Program-made: the position numbers and the translations under genes
Shown: positions 8,853 through 16,181 of the stretch, piece after piece
How positions within the stretch are numbered: the stretch's first letter is position 1
Layout: the number at the start of each line of letters is the position of its first letter
Notes under the pieces: generated by a model
Database searches by the model: none
The model's input: only the letters and a program-made list of their open reading frames with translations
Told to the model about the DNA's origin: nothing
Source of the DNA: Paludibacteraceae bacterium
GTDB lineage: Bacteria; Bacteroidota; Bacteroidia; Bacteroidales; Paludibacteraceae
Assembly: GCA_017550335.1 (NCBI GenBank)
Contig: JAFZPM010000014.1
Span: forward strand, 248,001 to 312,000
Direction of reading: 5' to 3'
DNA: 64,000 bases

Positions 8853-9725
8853 ATGATGAACCGACTCACAACCATACTACTCGTAGCGGCGTTATCCATC
8901 CCGGGAGCCTTCGCGGGAAGCAAAAAAGCGCCTAAAGAACAACCCGCCGCCCAAGGACAACAACAGAACAGCGCCTATCGGGAAGACCAGATCGCAAGGA
9001 AAAAGGCGATCCTGAAGTTCAAGACAGTCTTCGTGGAGGGTGGTTCTTTCTCCATGGGATGCACAGCCGAGCAGGAAGACGAATGCTTCCCCCCGGAAAA
9101 ACCCGCACACCCAGTCTTCGTGAGAAGTTTCGCCATATGCAAATACTGCGTCACGCAAAGGCAATGGAGGGAGGTCATGGGCAAAAACCCTAGCGACGTG
9201 CGCGACGAGGACCTCCCCGTCACCAACATATCCTGGGATGACGCCCAGAAATTCATCAACAAGCTCAACAACTTCATGGGAACGAGCTACCGTCTCCCGA
9301 CCGAGGCGGAATGGGAGTATGCGGCAAGAGGCGGAATCTACTCGGAAAGCAAGAAATACAGCGGCAGCGAAGATTGCAGAATGGTCGCATGGTACAAAGA
9401 TAACGCAGGGGAACTACGTCCGAACGGCAAACGGAAAGCCAACGAAATAGGCCTCTTCGACATGAGCGGCAACCTTTGGGAATGGTGCTCCGATTGGTAC
9501 GGTCCATACACCACCGACACGGAGACCGAGCAGATCAACCCGGAAGGCGCATCCGAAGGAAAAGAACGCGTCGTCAGGGGCGGTTACTACGAAGGACCAG
9601 CCATCTTCTGCCGCGTCTCCTGCCGAAACAAGAGCGAACCGAACTACGCCTCCAGCATCATCGGTCTACGACTGGCGACCGACTTCACGGACGATGCGGA
9701 AAAGCCAAGCGAGATGGAGCCCTGA
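8853..9725 (+). CDS. Secreted SUMF1/formylglycine-generating-enzyme-like protein
   Basis: A 290-residue exported protein with a cleavable signal peptide (LSIPGAFA). The FGE-sulfatase (SUMF1) fold spans about residues 55-280, seen as GGSFSMGC, the PVTNISWDDA motif, RLPTEAEWEYAARGG, MSGNLWEWCSDWYG and RVVRGG. The active-site cysteine pair of true formylglycine-generating enzymes is not present in its usual context: the C-terminal segment has FCRVSCRNK instead. No sulfatase gene is nearby. It is therefore more likely one of the many Bacteroidetes SUMF1 paralogs of unknown role than a sulfatase activator. It lies in an operon with the PepSY lipoprotein. Confidence 0.85.
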   Translation: MMNRLTTILLVAALSIPGAFAGSKKAPKEQPAAQGQQQNSAYREDQIARKKAILKFKTVFVEGGSFSMGCTAEQEDECFPPEKPAHPVFVRSFAICKYCVTQRQWREVMGKNPSDVRDEDLPVTNISWDDAQKFINKLNNFMGTSYRLPTEAEWEYAARGGIYSESKKYSGSEDCRMVAWYKDNAGELRPNGKRKANEIGLFDMSGNLWEWCSDWYGPYTTDTETEQINPEGASEGKERVVRGGYYEGPAIFCRVSCRNKSEPNYASSIIGLRLATDFTDDAEKPSEMEP

Positions 9726-9757
9726 CCCAATCACCCGCCTATATGGCTAAGCAAAGG

Positions 9758-9787
9758 TGTGAAAAGCAAAAGGAATAGCTTTACACA
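9758..9787 (+). terminator. Possible hairpin after the SUMF1-type gene
   Basis: TGTGAAAAGC (9758-9767) pairs with GCTTTACACA (9778-9787) with one mismatch. No T run follows, so this is a weak terminator call. Confidence 0.3.
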
Positions 9788-9840
9788 TCGTCCAACACAA
9801 TGTCAACCAGGAAATAAATTTGTAAGCAACTGAATATGAG

Positions 9841-10359
9841 ATGAAAAACTATTGCGAATTTAAATATGGAATGGTTGACATGGAACGGTTGTATGCGGGG
9901 CTGGAAAGCATGCGATGTTCGTTTTTTTTATTCCAAAAGCAAAAATATTCATGTACTTGGGATGAAAAACAGGATACCATTTTTGTGAAAAAGCGAGACT
10001 CGCAAGATAGTCTAATGCTTGACATACGAATCTCTCATGACAATGAAAATTTAAATGTTTCTTGCCAATATTCGGAAATGGCATATATTATCAGATATTT
10101 AACTGCCATATCAATATTAGCTATTCTTTTTGCCATCTTGTTAGGAGATGGGGATGTTCTCTATAAAATACAAGGAGTTTTAATTATCCTTGCCACCTAT
10201 TATTTGTTCGCCCTGTTTGTTAACAAGCTCTCCTTTCTTAGATATTCTGAAGACTTAAAAAAAGACCTACGGAAAATCATCCGATCAGAGCCGATATCTT
10301 CAGTCTACACATGGGAATGGTATGCCAATACACACCCTGACGGACATGGGGAACACTGA
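9841..10359 (+). CDS. Hypothetical membrane protein with two transmembrane segments
   Basis: A 172-residue protein with no family I recognise. Residues ~1-80 look soluble and rich in aromatic and charged residues. Two hydrophobic segments (about residues 84-102 and 108-126) are followed by a basic cytosolic-looking tail. It is visibly more AT-rich than its neighbours and stands between a secreted SUMF1-type gene and purE, which suggests acquisition or relaxed selection. The ATG at 9841 follows GAATATGAG, not a strong ribosome site. Confidence 0.6.
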   Translation: MKNYCEFKYGMVDMERLYAGLESMRCSFFLFQKQKYSCTWDEKQDTIFVKKRDSQDSLMLDIRISHDNENLNVSCQYSEMAYIIRYLTAISILAILFAILLGDGDVLYKIQGVLIILATYYLFALFVNKLSFLRYSEDLKKDLRKIIRSEPISSVYTWEWYANTHPDGHGEH

Positions 10360-10469
10360 AAAATAACAACTAGGGGATAGTCCCCACAACACAACTACCC
10401 AACCACCATTCCTGGCAATCATCGACATAGACCATCACTCGTGCGCGACCCTTCCGATGACAAAAACCC

Positions 10470-10500
10470 TTTGCGTTCAGGAAATAATTGTCTACTTTTG
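10470..10500 (+). promoter_or_regulatory. purE promoter
   Basis: TTTG (10470-10473), 19 bp, then TACTTTTG (10493-10500): a full match to the Bacteroidetes sigma-ABfr consensus, 57 nt before the purE ATG. It places the transcript start inside the upstream extension of the open frame and so supports the ATG at 10557. Confidence 0.8.
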
Positions 10501-10556
10501 TTCATGGATTAATCGAACAAACGTTTTATACAAACATAATAGCTAAACACAAGAAA

Positions 10557-11063
10557 ATGAACGCATTGGTTAGCATCATCATGGGCAGCACTTCGGACCT
10601 TCCGGTCATGGAGAAAGCCGCCAAGTTCCTGGACGAGATGGAAGTACCATTCGAAATGAACGCGCTCTCCGCACATAGGACGCCCGACGAAGTGGAAGAA
10701 TTCGCCCGTTCCGCCAAAGGAAGAGGCATAAAAGTGATCATCGCAGGTGCCGGAATGGCCGCCGCATTGCCTGGTGTCATCGCCGCCAGCACAACATTGC
10801 CTGTCATCGGAGTGCCTATCAAGGGCATGTTGGACGGACTGGACGCCATGCTCTCCATCATCCAGATGCCTCCGGGAATACCCGTGGCGACAATGGGAGT
10901 GAACGGTGCGCAGAACGCCGCCATATTGGCCGTCGAGATGATGGCGCTCAGCGATAAGGAGTTGGCCGACAAGCTCGCGAAGTACAAGGAAGGGCTGAAA
11001 GAGAAGATCGTGAAGGCGAACTCCGAACTCGCGGAGGTGAAATACAACTTCAAAACGAACTAA
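10557..11063 (+). CDS. purE: N5-carboxyaminoimidazole ribonucleotide mutase PurE
   Basis: A 168-residue class I PurE converting N5-CAIR to CAIR in purine synthesis. The conserved N-terminus is IIMGSTSDLPVMEKA, followed by SAHRTPD (active-site His), GAGMAAALPGV, and LDAMLSIIQMPPGIPVATMGV. Size and motifs fit the family along the whole length. The open frame extends 23 codons upstream, but that part has no family match and contains the promoter. folK follows 11 nt downstream, so the two share a transcript. Confidence 0.97.
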   Translation: MNALVSIIMGSTSDLPVMEKAAKFLDEMEVPFEMNALSAHRTPDEVEEFARSAKGRGIKVIIAGAGMAAALPGVIAASTTLPVIGVPIKGMLDGLDAMLSIIQMPPGIPVATMGVNGAQNAAILAVEMMALSDKELADKLAKYKEGLKEKIVKANSELAEVKYNFKTN

Positions 11064-11074
11064 GGACTCCCCCC

Positions 11075-11560
11075 ATGGCAACCGTCTATCTCGGGCTCGG
11101 CACCAATATCGGAAACAAAAAGAAGAACATCACGGATGCGACGATCATCATCGGATCCGTGATGGGCGAGATACGTGCGTTGTCCTCCCTATACGAAACG
11201 GAGCCATGGGGATTCGAGTCCCCCAACACCTTCCTGAACGCCGTCATACAGATAGAGACGGAGATAGAACCCCAGAAATGCCTGGACATCGCCAAGGCCA
11301 TCGAACGGGAGATGGGGAGGGTACACACCAAGGAGGGGTACGAAGACAGGATCATCGACATCGACATCCTCTTCTACGACGACACAATTTACAATAGCGG
11401 AAACCTAACCATACCCCACCCGCTCATCGAGCAAAGAGACTTCGTGCTACGCCCCATGGCGGAGATCGCCCCTGAATTTAAACATCCCATTTCAGGGAAG
11501 ACAATGAAAAATCTTTTGCATGAACTCAACAAAAAATCGGGAAAGAGTTTGGACATATAA
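11075..11560 (+). CDS. folK: 2-amino-4-hydroxy-6-hydroxymethyldihydropteridine pyrophosphokinase FolK
   Basis: A 161-residue HPPK, transferring pyrophosphate from ATP to the pterin in folate synthesis. Signatures: VYLGLGTNIGNK at the N-terminus, SSLYETEPWG, FLNAVI, the DRIIDIDILFYDD metal-binding segment, and PHPLIEQRDFVLRPMAEI. It begins 11 nt after purE. The end of the gene overlaps the -33 element of the promoter read for the downstream glycosidase gene. Confidence 0.96.
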   Translation: MATVYLGLGTNIGNKKKNITDATIIIGSVMGEIRALSSLYETEPWGFESPNTFLNAVIQIETEIEPQKCLDIAKAIEREMGRVHTKEGYEDRIIDIDILFYDDTIYNSGNLTIPHPLIEQRDFVLRPMAEIAPEFKHPISGKTMKNLLHELNKKSGKSLDI

Positions 11561-11577
11561 AAATTTATATATTTTTG
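11548..11577 (+). promoter_or_regulatory. Promoter with long leader in front of the glycosidase locus
   Basis: TTTG (11548-11551), 18 bp, TATTTTTG (11570-11577). It would give a leader of about 230 nt before ATG 11813. A second exact -7 element, TATTTTTG, lies at 11745-11752, so there may be two starts. The leader is AT-rich; I see no known riboswitch fold in it. Confidence 0.5.
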
Positions 11578-11812
11578 TGGCGGGGGATTTTAACTGAGAA
11601 GATTTGAGATTTCGTAGCATTTTAGAGTTAATTCGTTGAAATGCAAGATATTTAACATGATTGTGGATTAGAGGATAGGATATTTGTGAAAAAAAAATCC
11701 TATCATTTGAATTATAATTCACAGAGATATGTAGTTTTCATGGATATTTTTGCACCGATGACAAATAGTGCCATCAATGCAAATTTGGAAAACAGAATTA
11801 AAACCATACGTC

Positions 11813-14272
11813 ATGAAGAACACATTTCAAAACTTACTCGGCAAAGGTATTGTGGCATGCGCCTGCGTAGCCATGTCGGCCACTATGTTTGCCCAAAACT
11901 CAAATCCGGAGAGCTACTTCAGCGGAGTACGCCCTAGCTCCGGTTACAAACCTCAGTCCGACCATAACCCGTTGATGACTCAACGATACGGAGCGGATCC
12001 ATACGCGATGGTCTACGACGACGAGGTATTCATTTACATGACTAGTGATAACTTCAAATACAGCGGTAACAGCATCGTGAAAAACTCATACGAACAGATT
12101 CACACCATCAACTGTATCTCTTCCAAGGATATGGTCAACTGGACAGACCATGGTGTCATGGCAGTCGCAGGAAGTTCGGGTGCGGCCAGATGGGCGAACT
12201 GCTCATGGGCGCCTACCGCAATGCACGCCAAGGTGAACGGGAAGGAGAAATTCTTCCTCTACTTCGCCAACAACGGAAGCGGTATCGGTGTTGTCACCAG
12301 CGACACGCCTTACGGACCTTGGACAGATCCTATCGGATCGGAGTTGGTTTCCAGCCGCACACCAACCTGCAACACGGTGACTTGGCTCTTCGACCCGGCC
12401 GTCCTCATGGACGATGACGGAACCGCCTACCTCTACTTCGGTGGAGGTGTGCCACAAGGGAAATCGGCGGATCCAGGAACCGCACGCGTCGTGAAATTGG
12501 GCAAAAACTACACCAGCTTGGATGGTAGTCCGAAAGCCATCAACCCGCCTTACCTCTTCGAGGATGCCGGTGCGAACAAGGTGGGCGACACCTACGTGTA
12601 CAGCTACTGCTCCAACTGGGACTGCACGGGCAACCCGATGAGCAATGCACAGATCTGTTACATGACAAGCAAGGATCCGATGGGACCATTCACCTACAAA
12701 GGAATGTTCCTGCCTAACCATAGCGAGTTTTTCCGGGGTAGCGGTGGAAACAACCACCACGCCGCCTTCAAGTTCAAGGACAAGTGGTATGTAACCTACC
12801 ACGCATTGCTCCTCCAAATGAAGGATTCAAGGCTTGGAGGTCAAGACCTCGGCTACCGTTCCACCAACATCGATTACCTTACGGTGGACGAGAGCACCGC
12901 AACCTTCAACAAAGCGAAGGGAACCCTCTCCGGCGTGGATCAGATCCAGTACGTGAACCCATTCGACAAGGTAGAGGCTGAAACGATGGCTTGGATGTCT
13001 GGAATCGACACGAAAAACGGAGGATCCAACATGTTGGTGACCACAGGTGGCGCAGGAAACTGGACCGGTGTGGCCGGTGTGGACTTCGGCGAGGGCGCAA
13101 GCATCATATCAGCTTACGTATCCTCCAAGAAAGAGGGCGCCATCAAGATCTGCAAAGGGAAAGTGGACGGAGATGTGATCGGCTATATCCCAGTCCCTAA
13201 CACCAACGGACAACTACAGGAGGTGACCGCGACACTCACGAAAGCGATCTCGGGCGTATCCGATATCTTCTTCATCTATTCGGGCGACTTCGACTTCGAC
13301 TATTGGATGTGCAAGAAGGCCGATGTCTCCATCATCGCCTCGGATAACAGCGTGGAGGCTCCTGCCACCATCTCTCTGACCGTCAAGACCTCAGAGGAGG
13401 GAATCACCAAAACCGACTACTACTTGGACGACCAACTGATCGGCAGCGCGACAGAGGCTCCATACACCTTCGAGTACGAAATACCGGAGCCTGGGAAATA
13501 TGATTTCCACGCCATCCTGACCAACAACGCAGGCAAGACATTCGAGTCGCCTACAGTGACGATCAGCGCACGTCTGGCACAAGGTCCGTACGAGGGCATC
13601 GCACAGGAATTGCCAGGAAAGGTGGAGGCGGAACGCTACGATGTCGGTGGCGCAGGCTATGCCTATGAAGACAACGACGCCGAAAACCAAGGTGCGGAGA
13701 ACAGTGATTTCAGAGCCGACGAAGGCGTGGACATCGACAGCAACGGCGAAGGCGGCTACGTATTGGGTTGGACTGCCAAGGGCGAATGGATAGAATATAC
13801 CATCAACGTCAAATACACCGACACCTACACATGGACAGCTAAAGTAGCATCAGGCTCAAGCGGTTCCGCATTCAACATCAGCATGGACGGGAAGGACATC
13901 GCAGGCGGAACCATCAAAGTGCCGCAAGGAGAAGACTGGAAAACCTATTCACTTGTGGAAGGCACGACCACCCAATTGGAGGAAGGGAAACATATTCTGA
14001 AGATTGAAATAGAGGGAGACTACGCCAACATCGACTACATCGAGTTCAAGGCTGTCAACGAACATGACGCTACGGGCATCTCCATCGTGAACAACGATGC
14101 GGTGGTGAACGGAGTGTACGAAATATTCTCGCTGCAAGGCAAATTGATGGGCATCGTCGACATCTCCGGCACAAGCATCGAGGAAGCTCTCAGGGGGTAC
14201 CACTTCGCAAAGGGTTCTTACGTGGCCCGGGAGAAAGGAGGCACCAAATCAGAAGTGATCATACTTAAATAA
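11813..14272 (+). CDS. Secreted GH43 glycosidase with two CBM6-type modules and T9SS tail
   Basis: An 819-residue multidomain enzyme. Order: signal peptide ending near MFAQ (1-28); five-bladed GH43 domain (about 45-370) with the expected acidic triad Asp62 (YGADPYAM), Asp194 (LFDPAVL) and Glu305 (HSEFFRG); a CBM6 module (~381-500); an Ig-like domain (~513-590); a second CBM6-like module (~595-750); and a short beta-rich tail ending in SEVIILK that resembles a type A T9SS sorting domain. GH43 enzymes of this kind remove arabinose from arabinoxylan or cleave xylose/arabinose linkages; the exact substrate is inferred. It starts a run of four exported CAZyme-like genes. ATG 11813 is chosen because it opens the signal peptide. 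Confidence 0.88.
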   Translation: MKNTFQNLLGKGIVACACVAMSATMFAQNSNPESYFSGVRPSSGYKPQSDHNPLMTQRYGADPYAMVYDDEVFIYMTSDNFKYSGNSIVKNSYEQIHTINCISSKDMVNWTDHGVMAVAGSSGAARWANCSWAPTAMHAKVNGKEKFFLYFANNGSGIGVVTSDTPYGPWTDPIGSELVSSRTPTCNTVTWLFDPAVLMDDDGTAYLYFGGGVPQGKSADPGTARVVKLGKNYTSLDGSPKAINPPYLFEDAGANKVGDTYVYSYCSNWDCTGNPMSNAQICYMTSKDPMGPFTYKGMFLPNHSEFFRGSGGNNHHAAFKFKDKWYVTYHALLLQMKDSRLGGQDLGYRSTNIDYLTVDESTATFNKAKGTLSGVDQIQYVNPFDKVEAETMAWMSGIDTKNGGSNMLVTTGGAGNWTGVAGVDFGEGASIISAYVSSKKEGAIKICKGKVDGDVIGYIPVPNTNGQLQEVTATLTKAISGVSDIFFIYSGDFDFDYWMCKKADVSIIASDNSVEAPATISLTVKTSEEGITKTDYYLDDQLIGSATEAPYTFEYEIPEPGKYDFHAILTNNAGKTFESPTVTISARLAQGPYEGIAQELPGKVEAERYDVGGAGYAYEDNDAENQGAENSDFRADEGVDIDSNGEGGYVLGWTAKGEWIEYTINVKYTDTYTWTAKVASGSSGSAFNISMDGKDIAGGTIKVPQGEDWKTYSLVEGTTTQLEEGKHILKIEIEGDYANIDYIEFKAVNEHDATGISIVNNDAVVNGVYEIFSLQGKLMGIVDISGTSIEEALRGYHFAKGSYVAREKGGTKSEVIILK

Positions 14273-14289
14273 CCAAAATACATTTTATC

Positions 14290-16047
14290 ATGAAAAGAAC
14301 TTTTATTTTTTTAGCTGCGGCACTCTTTAGCGTGGTTGCTATGGCCGCAAAGTTCAACGGCTTGAAAAGCATTCAGACAGGAGGAAAGAGCCGTCAGTAT
14401 TTCCTCTATGTGCCTGATTGTCTTACGGACAATCGTCCACTGATCATTTCATGCCATGGAATGAACTGTGACTACCAAGGTCAAATGAACGACACCCAAT
14501 GGCCAAAACTAGCTGACACGGCCAACTTTGTTGCGGTATACCCTGTAGGACTCCCAGGCACCGCATGGGGACAATCTTTCAATTCGGGTTGGGACCTCGA
14601 TGGCATGAGCGACGTGAACTTCATGCTGGACATCATCTCAGAGGTGAAGAAGGACTACAACATCGATGAGACGCGTGTTTACATGTCGGGCTTCTCGCTG
14701 GGTGGTGCATTCACCTATTACATGCTCAACAAGGCGGCCGATAGAATTGCCGCTTTCGGACCAATCTCCGGATACAATCTGATGGGCGCCAACACATCCA
14801 GTTCTCGCCCTGTGCCAATTTGTGAAGTTCACGGAACGGCCGATAACATTATGAGTTACAGTGGCATCAAGGACTACTTGAAGAAATTCGCACAAGCGAT
14901 GAAGTGCAACATGACGCCAGAAGAGACGAAAGGTAATGGTTACTCTAAGCTTCACTACAAGGATGGAGAATGCGATACGGAAGTTATCCTCTACTCTGTC
15001 GACGGACGTGGACATGAACCTTCCAACAATGGATTCCATACTTCCAATGCTCTTTGGGCCTTCTTCAAGCAATACACGACCGCATGCGGCAAATATTCCT
15101 CTACGGGTGTATCCCTCTCCGTATCTCCGAGCATCGGTGAAGCTCCTGCAACCGCCACATTGACAGCCAAGGCAACTTTGCCGGAAGGCACGAATGTACA
15201 ATCCATCGCATTCTACCAAGGAAGCGAACTGATCGAGACCTTGACCAGCGAGCCATTCGAGGTGAGCGTCGAGAACTTGGAGATCGGCAAGTACGAGTTC
15301 AGCGCCGTCATGACGGACAACAAGGGCAAGACCTACGAATCAGCCAAGAAAACATTCGAAGTGAAAGCACCTCAAGCTCCATACAAGGGTGTGGCAAGTA
15401 TATTACCTGGCACCGTGGAGATGGAGAACTATGACGAAGGTGGAGAAGGAATGTCCTTCTCTGATAGCGACGACAAGAATGAGGGTAAATCTTACCGTAG
15501 CGACGGTGTGGACATCGAAGAGTTCAATACTGGCGAATATGCCATCGGATGGACAAAGGCCGGTGAATGGACGGAATACACATTGGAGGTGAAGTACGAC
15601 GACGAGTACACCTGGACCGCTTACGCGGCTTCCGGTAGCGACGGTTCTTCCTTCAAACTCTACATCGACGACAAGGCTATCTCTCAGGCTGTCAGCGTCA
15701 AGAATTCAGGAGACTGGAAAACATTCCGCGAGTACGAGGGAAAGACTGGCGAAATCGAGAAAGGCAAGCACATCCTCAAGGTGGCTATCGAAGCCGACTT
15801 TGTCAACATCGACAGGATCGAGTTCAAGGCTGTCAACGATCATCCAACAACGGGCGTGGAGAGCATCACCATCCAGGAGGCTGAGCAGGAGTACAACATC
15901 TACACCATGCAAGGCATCTACCTGAAGACCATCAAGGTTACTGAGAATGCCATCACTGACAAACTCAAAGACCTTAAATTCAACACTGGCGCATACATCG
16001 CCAAGAGAAGAGAAGGAGGAAAATCCTTCATCGTTATCGTAGACTAA
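14290..16047 (+). CDS. Secreted CE1-like (feruloyl/acetyl) esterase with CBM6 and T9SS tail
   Basis: A 585-residue exported esterase. After the signal peptide (1-19, AMAA) comes an alpha/beta-hydrolase of the PHB-depolymerase/feruloyl-esterase type (~25-265). Its nucleophile is Ser136 (GFSLGG), with a likely acid Asp185 (HGTADN) and His242 (GRGHEP). An Ig-like domain (~275-355), a CBM6-like module (~365-515) closely similar to the second module of the preceding enzyme, and a T9SS-type tail follow. The gene lies 17 nt after the GH43 gene. Removal of ferulate or acetate from xylan side chains would fit its neighbours; this is an inference from family and context. Confidence 0.87.
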   Translation: MKRTFIFLAAALFSVVAMAAKFNGLKSIQTGGKSRQYFLYVPDCLTDNRPLIISCHGMNCDYQGQMNDTQWPKLADTANFVAVYPVGLPGTAWGQSFNSGWDLDGMSDVNFMLDIISEVKKDYNIDETRVYMSGFSLGGAFTYYMLNKAADRIAAFGPISGYNLMGANTSSSRPVPICEVHGTADNIMSYSGIKDYLKKFAQAMKCNMTPEETKGNGYSKLHYKDGECDTEVILYSVDGRGHEPSNNGFHTSNALWAFFKQYTTACGKYSSTGVSLSVSPSIGEAPATATLTAKATLPEGTNVQSIAFYQGSELIETLTSEPFEVSVENLEIGKYEFSAVMTDNKGKTYESAKKTFEVKAPQAPYKGVASILPGTVEMENYDEGGEGMSFSDSDDKNEGKSYRSDGVDIEEFNTGEYAIGWTKAGEWTEYTLEVKYDDEYTWTAYAASGSDGSSFKLYIDDKAISQAVSVKNSGDWKTFREYEGKTGEIEKGKHILKVAIEADFVNIDRIEFKAVNDHPTTGVESITIQEAEQEYNIYTMQGIYLKTIKVTENAITDKLKDLKFNTGAYIAKRREGGKSFIVIVD

Positions 16048-16053
16048 AATTCC

Positions 16054-16090
16054 AATGCGGGCGGAGGGTCTTCTTCCGTCCGCATTTTTC
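16054..16090 (+). terminator. Terminator after the esterase gene
   Basis: The arms AATGCGG-CGGAGG and TTCCG-CCGCATT form an imperfect stem of about 13 bp and run into TTTTTC. It lies directly behind the stop codon. Confidence 0.75.
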
Positions 16091-16181
16091 TCAAACCATA
16101 AACCAATCGAAACCCAACCATTACCTGTGAGTGTGCTTTTGTTTGAACTGTATTATTGTATTAAGTACTATTGTAAGCATT

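Noticed and set aside
8892..9277. Minus-strand frames opposite the SUMF1-type gene
   Set aside because: Shadows of the conserved coding strand.
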